Positions 1 through 8,062 of a stretch of 64,000 nucleotides of DNA are shown piece after piece. Below the pieces are notes generated by a model. The model was not told the DNA's origin and did not search any database. It was given only the letters and a program-made list of their open reading frames with translations. This DNA is from Flavobacterium soyae (GTDB lineage Bacteria; Bacteroidota; Bacteroidia; Flavobacteriales; Flavobacteriaceae): contig NZ_JAJQXA010000009.1 of the NCBI RefSeq assembly GCF_021245985.1, positions 166,679 to 230,678 on the forward strand, in the 5' to 3' direction. Every line of letters starts with the position of its first letter. The stretch's first letter is position 1. The translations under genes were made by a program, and so were the position numbers.

Positions 1-107
1 ATCATTACCAGAAAAAAGGATATCACGAAAGTAAAATTGTGACCCGTTTTTGGATTGTTGCCGTAATGTTAGCCATTTTATCAATTGTTACATTAAAATT
101 AAGATAG
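1..107 (+). CDS. mraY: phospho-N-acetylmuramoyl-pentapeptide transferase, 3' end only
   Basis: Reading from base 3, the frame encodes the last 34 residues of MraY, including the conserved tail [20 protein letters not shown] followed by LR and stop TAG. MraY makes lipid I by transferring phospho-MurNAc-pentapeptide to undecaprenyl phosphate at the inner membrane. The stop is immediately followed by the murD ATG, as is usual in Bacteroidota dcw clusters. The rest of the gene lies outside the window. The call rests on this C-terminal match and on position. Confidence 0.88.
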   Translation, partial: HYQKKGYHESKIVTRFWIVAVMLAILSIVTLKLR

Positions 108-1439
108 ATGAGATTAGTGGTATTGGGCGGAGGAGAAAGCGGTGTTGGAACCGCGATCCTAGGTAAAAAACAGGGATACGATGTTTTTGTATCTGATTTT
201 GGAAAGATAAAAGAAAGCTATAAAGAAGTTCTTATCATTAATAAAATTGCTTGGGAAGAAGAACAGCATACTGAAGAGTTAATTCTGAATGCTGATTTGG
301 TAATGAAAAGTCCGGGAATTCCAGAGAAATCTCCAATAGTTAAAAAGTTGATTGAAAAAGGAGTTAAAGTGATTTCGGAAATCGAATTTGCCGCTCCTTA
401 TACGGAAGCAATGACAATTGGAATTACCGGAAGTAATGGTAAAACAACTACCACAATGCTGACGTATCATTTGCTTAAATCGGCCGGACTCAATGTAGGC
501 TTGGGAGGAAATATAGGAAAGAGTTTTGCCTGGCAGGTAGCCGAAAATAAATTCGACGCATACGTTCTTGAATTAAGCAGTTTTCAGTTAGACGGGATTA
601 TAGATTACAGACCGGATATTGCCATAATAACGAACATCAGCCCGGACCATTTAGATCGATACGAATATAAATATCAAAATTATATCGATTCAAAGTTCCG
701 AATAACGATGAACCAAACCGAAAGTGATTATCTCATTTATGATGGAGATGATGAGGCAAGCACAGAATGGTTAAAGAATAATAAAACAAAAGCAAAATTA
801 ATTCCTTTTTCATTGACGAAATCATTTGATGAAGGAGCTTCTATAAATAACAACAAAATGGAAATAAAGATCAACCAAGAAGAGTTTACAATGGAAACAG
901 AATACATTGCGTTAGAAGGAAAACATAATATGAAAAACGCAATGGCAGCAAGCTCTGTAGCAAAATTGATGCAAATTAGAAATGCAACGATTCGTGAAAG
1001 TTTATCTAATTTTCAAGGTGTTGAACACCGTTTGGAAAAAGTATTAAAAATCCAGAATGTACAATACATCAACGATTCAAAAGCAACAAACGTAAACGCT
1101 ACTTTCTTTGCATTAGACAGTATGAATGTTCCAACCGTTTGGATTGTGGGCGGGGTTGATAAAGGAAACGATTACAACGAATTAATGCCATTGGTTCGTG
1201 AAAAGGTAAAAGCTATTATATGTCTAGGAGTTGATAACCATAAAATTATTAATGCTTTTGGTGATGTTGTTGATATTATGGTTGAAGTGAACAACATGAA
1301 CGACGCTGTAAAAACAGCCCAAAAATTAACAGAAAAAGGCGACGCCGTTTTATTGTCTCCAGCCTGCGCAAGTTTTGATTTATTCGAAAACTACGAAGAT
1401 CGTGGAAAACAATTCAAGCAAGCGGTTCACAATTTATAA
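108..1439 (+). CDS. murD: UDP-N-acetylmuramoylalanine--D-glutamate ligase
   Basis: This is the cytoplasmic ATP-dependent ligase that adds D-Glu to UDP-MurNAc-L-Ala in peptidoglycan precursor synthesis. At 443 residues it has the normal MurD length. A Rossmann-like N-terminal domain starts with VVLGGGESGVG. The Mur ligase ATP loop GSNGKTTT is at residues 108-115. The central domain has NISPDHLDRY, and the C-terminal ligase domain has NDSKATNVNAT and GGVDKGNDY. The ATG directly abuts the mraY stop, so the two are surely co-transcribed. A small repeat-bounded cassette follows before ftsW, which breaks the usual tight spacing of the cluster. Confidence 0.97.
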   Translation: MRLVVLGGGESGVGTAILGKKQGYDVFVSDFGKIKESYKEVLIINKIAWEEEQHTEELILNADLVMKSPGIPEKSPIVKKLIEKGVKVISEIEFAAPYTEAMTIGITGSNGKTTTTMLTYHLLKSAGLNVGLGGNIGKSFAWQVAENKFDAYVLELSSFQLDGIIDYRPDIAIITNISPDHLDRYEYKYQNYIDSKFRITMNQTESDYLIYDGDDEASTEWLKNNKTKAKLIPFSLTKSFDEGASINNNKMEIKINQEEFTMETEYIALEGKHNMKNAMAASSVAKLMQIRNATIRESLSNFQGVEHRLEKVLKIQNVQYINDSKATNVNATFFALDSMNVPTVWIVGGVDKGNDYNELMPLVREKVKAIICLGVDNHKIINAFGDVVDIMVEVNNMNDAVKTAQKLTEKGDAVLLSPACASFDLFENYEDRGKQFKQAVHNL

Positions 1440-1916
1440 TTTTAGAGTTTAGATTTTAGATTGGTTTGAACTTTTGAAATATAGATTGCAAATATTTAAG
1501 TTCTTTTTGATGATGACGACGGATGAAATGAAGTTGAGAACAAAAAAGTTCTCTTTGAGTGTAATTGATTTAGCAGAAAAATTACCTGGTACATATATTG
1601 TAAAAGTAATTGCAAATCAAATTGTGAGAAGTGGTACATCTGTTGGAGCAAATTATCGAGCAGTTTGCAGAGCGAGAAGTGATAAAGAGTTTATTTCAAA
1701 AATGAATATAGTTTTAGAAGAATCTGATGAAACTCTATTTGGTTAGAAATTATAAAAGAAAAAAATTGGAGCGATAAATCAGAATTAGAAATGATTTTGA
1801 AAGAAGGAAATGAACTAACTGCAATTTTTGTCAGTAGTTTAAAAACGGTAAATAGAAGAATAAATAAATAAAAACCGAAGGTTTTAGAAATAATCTAAAA
1901 TCAGAAATCTAAAATT
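1438..1916 (+). mobile_element. Repeat-bounded cassette (type A borders) carrying a four-helix-bundle ORF
   Basis: Two 25-bp imperfect inverted repeats bound this insertion between murD and ftsW. The left copy at 1438-1462 begins AATTTTAGAGTTTAG. The right copy at 1892-1916 ends in AAATCTAAAATT, and its reverse complement begins AATTTTAGATTT. Both arms share GATTTTAGATT. One small ORF, the damaged four-helix-bundle gene, fills the space between them in the direction of the operon. The left repeat overlaps the murD stop region, and the right one ends 3 bases before the ftsW ATG. Similar type A repeats without an ORF occur near 10.7 kb and 63.5 kb. Mobility is inferred from position and borders; I see no transposase inside. 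Confidence 0.55.
1513..1871 (+). pseudogene. Four-helix-bundle (S23/IVS family) protein, frameshifted
   Basis: The first part reads MTTDEMKLRTKKFSLSVIDL and continues with QIVRSGTSVGANYRA, typical of the four-helix-bundle protein family first seen in 23S rRNA intervening sequences. After EESDETLF the frame ends at GTTAG. Re-reading base 1740 as the start of TGG restores the family ending WLEIIKEKNWSDKSE through SSLKTVNRRINK and stop at 1869-1871. One T has therefore been lost from a T run near 1738-1740, unless this is a sequencing error. In-frame ATGs at 1510 and 1513 both fit; an upstream ATG at 1474 gives a non-family N-terminus. The function of the family is unknown. The reading frame stays clear on both sides of the shift, so the lesion looks recent. 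Confidence 0.75.
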
Positions 1917-1919
1917 AAG

Positions 1920-3239
1920 ATGAAGGAGCTAGTAAACAAACTAAAAGGAGATAGGGTAATATGGTCATTCGTGGCTCTATTGGCGTTGTTTTCTTTTATG
2001 CCTGTTTTTAGTGCGAGTAGTAATCTGGCGTATATCGGTCATGGAACCGGAAATACATTAGGTTATCTGGTAAAACATTTGGCACACGTTTGCATCGGTT
2101 TCTTGATTATTTATTGGGTTCACAAAGTACCGTATCATTATTTTAGAGCAATTTCTAAAATTGCACTTCCGGTAGTTTGGTTATTATTATTATACACCTT
2201 GTTGAAGGGAACTGTAATTGCAGGAGCAAATGCAAGTCGTTGGATTCAGGTGCCGTTCATTGGAATTACGTTTCAAACATCAACATTAGCGGCAAGCGTA
2301 TTGTTTATTTACGTAGCCCGTTATTTGTCGAAAACCAAAGAAGAAAACGAGCCGTTTCAAACCTCATTTGTTCAGCTTTGGGTTCCGGTGTTTATCACTT
2401 TGGCATTGATATTACCAGCCAACTTTTCGACCACAGCGTTGATTTTTGCAATGGTAATGATGCTCACATTTATTGGTAAATATCCATTAAAATATATTGC
2501 TTTTATCATTGGGTCAGGAATTGCGATGTTAGCCTTTTTCCTTTTGGTAGCAAAAGCATTTCCGGAATCAAGATTCTTCAGCAGGGTATCAACTTGGGAA
2601 AGTCGTATAATGAACTTCACCACAGATAAACCGGATGAAGATGATTATCAAATTGAAAAAGCAAAAATTGCAATTGCATCCGGAAGGTTAGGCGGATTAG
2701 GACCTGGAAAAAGTGTTCAGAAGAACTTTTTGCCACAATCATCTTCCGATTTTATTTATGCCATTGTTGTTGAAGAATATGGTTTAGTCGGCGGGGTTTC
2801 AATATTATTATTGTACTTATTATTGCTATTCCGATTTGTGATCGCATCGCATAAAGCCAATACATTATTCGGAAAACTAGTCGTCGTCGGCCTCGGATTC
2901 CCGATGATATTTCAGGCAATGATTAATATGGCGGTTGCAGTAGAACTACTGCCGGTAACAGGGCAGACACTTCCGCTGATAAGTTCAGGAGGAAGTTCCA
3001 TCTGGATGACTTGTTTCTCTCTTGGAATCATTATCAGTGTAACCAAGAAAGAGGAAGAAATCGCTGAAGAACAAGAAGAAAAAGAAAGAAGAAAAGAAGC
3101 GCTTCAAAGATTAATAGATAAAGAATTGGCTGAAGAAGATCTGCTGGTTGATGAAAAGGAAGAGATTTATGAAGATGAAGCTATGTATTCAATTCAGGAT
3201 AATTCAAGAAATCCGATGAATGCAGTTTTAAACAAATAA
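1920..3239 (+). CDS. ftsW: Peptidoglycan glycosyltransferase FtsW (SEDS family)
   Basis: FtsW is the division-specific SEDS polymerase that builds septal glycan strands from lipid II together with its class B PBP. The 439-residue protein has about ten hydrophobic segments. It carries the SEDS signature near residues 340-360: LPVTGQTLPLISSGGSS. The family loop around residues 240-275 includes GGLGPGKSVQKNFLPQSSSD. The last 60 residues are charged and rich in E and K, a cytoplasmic tail of the kind seen in Bacteroidota. It sits in its usual dcw place, after murD and before murG, but is separated from murD by an inserted cassette. Confidence 0.96.
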   Translation: MKELVNKLKGDRVIWSFVALLALFSFMPVFSASSNLAYIGHGTGNTLGYLVKHLAHVCIGFLIIYWVHKVPYHYFRAISKIALPVVWLLLLYTLLKGTVIAGANASRWIQVPFIGITFQTSTLAASVLFIYVARYLSKTKEENEPFQTSFVQLWVPVFITLALILPANFSTTALIFAMVMMLTFIGKYPLKYIAFIIGSGIAMLAFFLLVAKAFPESRFFSRVSTWESRIMNFTTDKPDEDDYQIEKAKIAIASGRLGGLGPGKSVQKNFLPQSSSDFIYAIVVEEYGLVGGVSILLLYLLLLFRFVIASHKANTLFGKLVVVGLGFPMIFQAMINMAVAVELLPVTGQTLPLISSGGSSIWMTCFSLGIIISVTKKEEEIAEEQEEKERRKEALQRLIDKELAEEDLLVDEKEEIYEDEAMYSIQDNSRNPMNAVLNK

Positions 3240-3276
3240 TAAAGGATAAATAGTTTAACGATAACTATTACGAGAT

Positions 3277-4368
3277 ATGACAAAGTATAAATTCATACTA
3301 AGCGGAGGCGGAACTGGAGGGCATATTTATCCTGCAATTGCGATTGCAAATGAATTAAAATTACAATTTCCCGATGCTGAATTTCTTTTTGTAGGAGCCA
3401 AAGATAAAATGGAAATGCAGAAAGTGCCTCAGGCAGGATATGAAATAAAAGGTCTTTGGATTGCTGGTTTACAGCGAAAATTAACCTTGCAGAATATGTT
3501 GTTTCCTTTAAAATTGGCTGCAAGTTTATTAGAATCACGAAAAATTATTAGAAAATTTAAACCAAATGTAGTGATTGGAACCGGAGGCTTTGCCAGCGGT
3601 CCATTATTACAGGCGGCAGGATCGGCGGGAATTCCAACTGTAATTCAGGAACAGAATTCTTTTCCGGGAATTACAAACAAACTGCTAAGCAAAAAAGCAA
3701 ACGCAATTTGTGTGGCCTATGAAAATTTAGAACGATTTTTTCCAAAAGATAAAATTGTTTTAACAGGAAATCCGGTTCGCCAGGATTTAATTGATATTGA
3801 TGATAAACGCGATGAAGCAATTGCTTTTTATGGCTTAGACCCAAATAAAAAAACATTGCTGGTTCTGGGCGGAAGTTTAGGGGCAAGAAGAATCAATCAG
3901 TTAATTGAGAAAGAATTGTCAAATTTTCTTTCGCAGGATGTTCAGATAATCTGGCAGTGCGGAAAATTATATTTTGAAGATTATAAAAAATACAATCAGC
4001 AAAATGTAAGAGTGGTTGATTTTATTGAAAGAATGGATTTTGTTTACGCTGCTGCAGATGTAATTATTTCAAGAGCAGGAGCATCATCAGTTTCAGAATT
4101 ATGTATAGTGGGGAAACCGGTAATTTTTATTCCGTCTCCAAATGTAGCCGAAGATCATCAAACAAAAAATGCACAGGCCATTGTAGAGGCTAAAGGCGCA
4201 ATTTTGTTGAAAGAAACTGAATTAGACAGCGAGTTTAGCATTGTTTTTGAAGCGCTGCTGAAAGATGATGGGAAACAAAAACAACTGAGCGCAAACATCA
4301 AAAGATTAGCAAAACCAAAAGCAACACAAGATATTGCTGCTGAAATTGTTAAGTTAATCCAGCGATAA
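3277..4368 (+). CDS. murG: UDP-N-acetylglucosamine--undecaprenyl-PP-MurNAc-pentapeptide transferase
   Basis: MurG is the peripheral inner-membrane GT-B glycosyltransferase (GT28) that converts lipid I to lipid II. The 363-residue length is normal. Visible motifs are the N-terminal [11 protein letters not shown] loop at residues 9-19, [11 protein letters not shown] near residue 100, the glycine-rich [10 protein letters not shown], and the UDP-GlcNAc site [10 protein letters not shown] followed by [14 protein letters not shown]. The gene lies 37 bases after ftsW. Its stop codon runs straight into a repetitive hairpin sequence before murC. Confidence 0.97.
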   Translation: MTKYKFILSGGGTGGHIYPAIAIANELKLQFPDAEFLFVGAKDKMEMQKVPQAGYEIKGLWIAGLQRKLTLQNMLFPLKLAASLLESRKIIRKFKPNVVIGTGGFASGPLLQAAGSAGIPTVIQEQNSFPGITNKLLSKKANAICVAYENLERFFPKDKIVLTGNPVRQDLIDIDDKRDEAIAFYGLDPNKKTLLVLGGSLGARRINQLIEKELSNFLSQDVQIIWQCGKLYFEDYKKYNQQNVRVVDFIERMDFVYAAADVIISRAGASSVSELCIVGKPVIFIPSPNVAEDHQTKNAQAIVEAKGAILLKETELDSEFSIVFEALLKDDGKQKQLSANIKRLAKPKATQDIAAEIVKLIQR

Positions 4369-4487
4369 GCTTTAAGCAATAGGCTGTAAGCTTTATACTT
4401 GCTGCTTAAAGCAAAAAGAATCAAATAATAAAGGCAAAGTTAGAAAGGCCTAAAGCTTAAAGCGTATTGCTTAAAGCAAAAAAAAAG
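4366..4487. repeat. Type B hairpin repeat between murG and murC
   Basis: The spacer is built from variants of GCTTTAAGCAATAGGC and its inverse (GCCTAAAGCTTAAAGC, GTATTGCTTAAAGC), so transcripts could fold into long hairpins. The same words form the borders of the four-helix-bundle cassette between groES and groEL near 56.5-57.0 kb. No ORF lies here. It is probably a solo copy of a small interspersed repeat. Confidence 0.6.
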
Positions 4488-4497
4488 CAAATAAGAA

Positions 4498-5847
4498 ATG
4501 AATTTAAATCAAATACAAAACGTTTATTTTATTGGCATCGGAGGAATCGGAATGAGTGCATTGGCCCGTTATTTTAAATATATCGGGAAACAAGTTTCAG
4601 GTTACGATAAAACACCGTCAATGCTGACAAGTGAATTAATTGAAAGTGGTATTAATATTCATTTTGAAGACAATATTAATTTGATTCCGACTGATTATTT
4701 TGTTGAGAATACACTGGTAATTTTTACGCCGGCAGTTCCAAAAACACATTCAGAATGGAATTATTTTATCGAAAGAAATTACGAAATTAAAAAGCGTGCC
4801 GAGGTTTTAGGGATTATCACCAAAGACACTTTTAGTTTTGCAGTTGCCGGAACACACGGAAAAACAACAACGTCAAGTATTTTAGGACATATTCTATATG
4901 AAAGCGGTGCAGATGTTACAGCATTTGTGGGCGGAATAGTAGAGAATTATAATTCTAATTTAATTGGAACAGGAAAAACCGTAACTGTTGTAGAGGCTGA
5001 CGAATTTGATCGTTCGTTCCTGCACTTACATCCAAATATTGCCTGCGTAACCTCAATGGATGCAGACCATTTGGATATTTACGGAACAAGCGATGCTATT
5101 GAAGCTTCGTTTGTTGAGTTTGCTTCTAAAGTTGATGATAAAAGCAAATTATTTATAACCAAAGAATTGCCTCTTGAAGGTGTTCAATGTGCTATAAATG
5201 AAGATGCTGTATACAAAGCATACAATGTTCGAATTGAAGATGGAAGTTATGTTTTTGATGTGCAGACGCCATCAGAAATTATAAAAAACCTTCGTTTTGG
5301 ACTGCCTGGAAAACACAATCTTATGAATGGGCTAATGGCTATTGCGATGGCGAAAACGTATGGCACCCCGACCGATGCCATCGCAAAAGCTATTGCCTCA
5401 TTTAACGGAATAAGAAGACGTTTTTCGTATCAGATTAAATCTGAGAAATTAGTTTACATAGATGATTATGCACATCATCCAACAGAAATAAATGCTGTTC
5501 ATCAAGCAGTTAGGGAGTTATATCCGGGACGTAAAGTTTTGGCGGTTTTCCAGCCGCATTTGTTTAGCAGAACAAGGGATTTTGCCGACGGATTTGCCGA
5601 AAGTTTATCTCAGTTTGATGAAGTGTTTTTAATGGATATTTATCCGGCACGCGAATTACCGATGGAAGGGATTACATCGCCATGGCTGTTGGAGAAAATG
5701 ACCAATTCGAACAAAAAAATTGTTGCTAAAGAAGATTTATTAGCGCAGATTAAAGCCAGTGATGCGCCGATAATTGTAACAATAGGAGCTGGTGATATTG
5801 GTGAAATGGTACCGTCAATCAAAAAAATGCTAAATGAAAATATTTAA
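4498..5847 (+). CDS. murC: UDP-N-acetylmuramate--L-alanine ligase
   Basis: MurC adds the first residue, L-Ala, to UDP-MurNAc with ATP in the cytoplasm. The 449 residues carry a Rossmann start at 11-24 (FIGIGGIGMSALAR), the ATP loop GTHGKTT at 118-124, EADEFDRSF for Mg and substrate binding, and DDYAHHPTEI in the C-terminal ligase domain. The last 14 bases overlap the start of ftsQ, which indicates translational coupling. Confidence 0.97.
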   Translation: MNLNQIQNVYFIGIGGIGMSALARYFKYIGKQVSGYDKTPSMLTSELIESGINIHFEDNINLIPTDYFVENTLVIFTPAVPKTHSEWNYFIERNYEIKKRAEVLGIITKDTFSFAVAGTHGKTTTSSILGHILYESGADVTAFVGGIVENYNSNLIGTGKTVTVVEADEFDRSFLHLHPNIACVTSMDADHLDIYGTSDAIEASFVEFASKVDDKSKLFITKELPLEGVQCAINEDAVYKAYNVRIEDGSYVFDVQTPSEIIKNLRFGLPGKHNLMNGLMAIAMAKTYGTPTDAIAKAIASFNGIRRRFSYQIKSEKLVYIDDYAHHPTEINAVHQAVRELYPGRKVLAVFQPHLFSRTRDFADGFAESLSQFDEVFLMDIYPARELPMEGITSPWLLEKMTNSNKKIVAKEDLLAQIKASDAPIIVTIGAGDIGEMVPSIKKMLNENI

Positions 5848-6556
5848 TTGGACAAATATTCGATTAGTACTCATTTTAGGGCTTGTTCTTTTTTTATATT
5901 CTTTCGCGCAGCATCGAAACGGAGATAGAAAACTGAAGAAATCTATGGTCGTTTTTGTAGGAGAAAATACGCTTTTTGTAAAACCGGAAACGGTTAATAA
6001 ATTGTTGATAGAAAATAAAAGGGACGCTTCCAGTATTAGAAAAGATGAAGTAGATTTGAATAAGATAGAAAAAAACCTTGATACGCAAGACATGATTGAA
6101 AAGTCAGATGTTTTTGTAAGTATCGACGGCGTTCTAAAAGCGGTAGTAAAACAGAAGACACCAATAGCGCGAGTTTATGATGGTGATCGCTCTTTTTATA
6201 TTGACTATGAGGGAAATAAAATGCCCTTGTCAGATAATTTTACGGCGCGAGTTCCTCTTGTTTCAGGGGCAATAAATGAAAAAAATAACGAAGATTTAGC
6301 TGCTTTATTTCGCACAATTTACGACGATGCGTTTTTGAAAAAAAACATCATTGCGATACAAATTATGCCTAATGGCAGCCTAAAAATGTTTAACCGAAAC
6401 TATGATTACTTCATAGATTTTGGTCGTACAATGAATGTTGATAAAAAATTTAGAAACTATAAAGCGTTTTTTCAAAAAGCAGTTTTAGATAGTTCGTTAT
6501 ATAAATACAGTAAGATTGACCTTAGGTTTACGGAACAAGTAGTTTGCACAAAATAA
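5834..6556 (+). CDS. ftsQ: Cell division protein FtsQ
   Basis: FtsQ is a bitopic inner-membrane divisome protein with a short cytoplasmic end, one membrane segment and a periplasmic POTRA/FtsQ domain that recruits FtsB and FtsL. The 240 residues show a membrane segment at about 10-26 (IRLVLILGLVLFLYSFA). The periplasmic part contains VDLNKIEKNL and VKQKTPIARVYDG, in the place of the POTRA substrate strand. Sequence similarity in this family is low, so the assignment leans on topology and on position between murC and ftsA. The start overlaps murC; ftsA begins six bases after the stop. Confidence 0.88.
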   Translation: MKIFNWTNIRLVLILGLVLFLYSFAQHRNGDRKLKKSMVVFVGENTLFVKPETVNKLLIENKRDASSIRKDEVDLNKIEKNLDTQDMIEKSDVFVSIDGVLKAVVKQKTPIARVYDGDRSFYIDYEGNKMPLSDNFTARVPLVSGAINEKNNEDLAALFRTIYDDAFLKKNIIAIQIMPNGSLKMFNRNYDYFIDFGRTMNVDKKFRNYKAFFQKAVLDSSLYKYSKIDLRFTEQVVCTK

Positions 6557-6562
6557 TAGAAA

Positions 6563-7969
6563 ATGGAAAAAGATAACATTGCAGTAGGTCTAGATATTGG
6601 AACGACAAAGATAGTTGCCATGATAGGCAAGAAGAACGAGTATGGCAAACTTGAAATTTTGGGTATTGGGAAATCCAAAAGTTTAGGTGTTGCCCGTGGT
6701 GTTGTAAACAACATTACACAGACTATTCAATCGATTCAGCAAGCAATACTTGAAGCAGAAAATAATTCAGGGTATAAAATAAAAGATGTTGTTGTAGGTA
6801 TCGCCGGGCAGCACATTAGAAGCATTCAGCATACAGATTACATCAGCCGTAACAATCCGGAAGAAGTAATTGGCGAAAAAGATATTCAGCTTTTAATCGA
6901 TCAGGTAAATAAACTGGCGATGTTACCGGGAGAAGAAATTATTCATGTTCTGCCGCAGGAATTTAAAATCGACGGACAGTCTGAAATAAAAGAACCAATC
7001 GGAATGTACGGCGGAAGATTAGAATCTAGTTTTCATGTTGTAGTAGGCCAGGCTTCTTCAATCAGAAACGTTGGAAGATGTATTCAGAGTTCAGGAATCG
7101 AATTATCAGGATTGACATTAGAACCATTAGCTTCGGCAGATGCCGTTTTAAGTCAGGAAGAAAAAGAAGCTGGGGTTGCGCTTATCGATATTGGGGGCGG
7201 AACAACAGATTTAGCCATTTTTAAAGACGGAATTATTCGTCACACAGCTGTAATTCCTTTTGGAGGAAATGTAATTACAGATGATATTAAAGAAGGCTGT
7301 TCGATTATCGAAAAACAAGCAGAGCTTTTAAAAATAAAATTCGGATCGGCATGGCCGGGTGAAAATAAAGATAACGAAATTGTTTCTATTCCTGGTTTAA
7401 GAGGAAGAGAGCCAAAAGAAATTTCGCTTAAAAACCTATCTAAAATTATTCATGCCCGCGTTGTGGAAATTGTAGAGCAGGTTTTTGCAGAAATCAAAGC
7501 TTACGGACACGAAGATCCCCGCAAAAAATTAATTGCTGGAATCGTTCTTACAGGTGGTGGTGCTCAATTAAAACATATTAAACAATTAGTTGAATACATT
7601 ACCGGAATGGATACCAGAATTGGATATCCAAATGAGCATTTAGCTGGAAACTCAAGCGAAGAAATTTCAAGTCCGTTATTTGCGACAGCAGTTGGATTAG
7701 TAATGAACAGCATCGAAAACAGCACACAAAGCGCGATTAGAATGGAAGTAGTAAATGAACAGCCAAAAGTTGTTTATAGAAATGTTCCTCCGCCGGTGCA
7801 GCGATACGAAGTCGAAGAAAACTACGTTGAGAAAGTAGAAACTATTGAAGAACCAAGGGAAATGAAAACAAACAAGGTTGCAGCAGAATCTACAGAAACA
7901 AAAATTAGAAGATCATTTTTTGATAGATATGTCGATAAAATCAAAGATTTTTTAGACAACGCTGAGTAA
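6563..7969 (+). CDS. ftsA: Cell division protein FtsA
   Basis: FtsA is the actin-like ATPase that anchors FtsZ filaments to the inner membrane. The 468 residues show the actin phosphate-1 motif VGLDIGTTKIVAMIGK near the start, the phosphate-2 motif LIDIGGGTTDLAIF around residue 205, and an adenosine motif GIVLTGGGAQLKHI. A linker of about 60 residues follows the fold. The C-terminal end RSFFDRYVDKIKDFLDNAE looks like the amphipathic membrane-targeting helix. It lies between ftsQ and ftsZ as expected. Confidence 0.97.
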   Translation: MEKDNIAVGLDIGTTKIVAMIGKKNEYGKLEILGIGKSKSLGVARGVVNNITQTIQSIQQAILEAENNSGYKIKDVVVGIAGQHIRSIQHTDYISRNNPEEVIGEKDIQLLIDQVNKLAMLPGEEIIHVLPQEFKIDGQSEIKEPIGMYGGRLESSFHVVVGQASSIRNVGRCIQSSGIELSGLTLEPLASADAVLSQEEKEAGVALIDIGGGTTDLAIFKDGIIRHTAVIPFGGNVITDDIKEGCSIIEKQAELLKIKFGSAWPGENKDNEIVSIPGLRGREPKEISLKNLSKIIHARVVEIVEQVFAEIKAYGHEDPRKKLIAGIVLTGGGAQLKHIKQLVEYITGMDTRIGYPNEHLAGNSSEEISSPLFATAVGLVMNSIENSTQSAIRMEVVNEQPKVVYRNVPPPVQRYEVEENYVEKVETIEEPREMKTNKVAAESTETKIRRSFFDRYVDKIKDFLDNAE

Positions 7970-8062
7970 ATACAAGCCGAATAATAAGAGAAAAGGATTA
8001 CTTTTTGCCCCAAGTCAAGAAGTAAAAAATGTACTAAATAAGAATTTCAAAAAACCAAAAAG

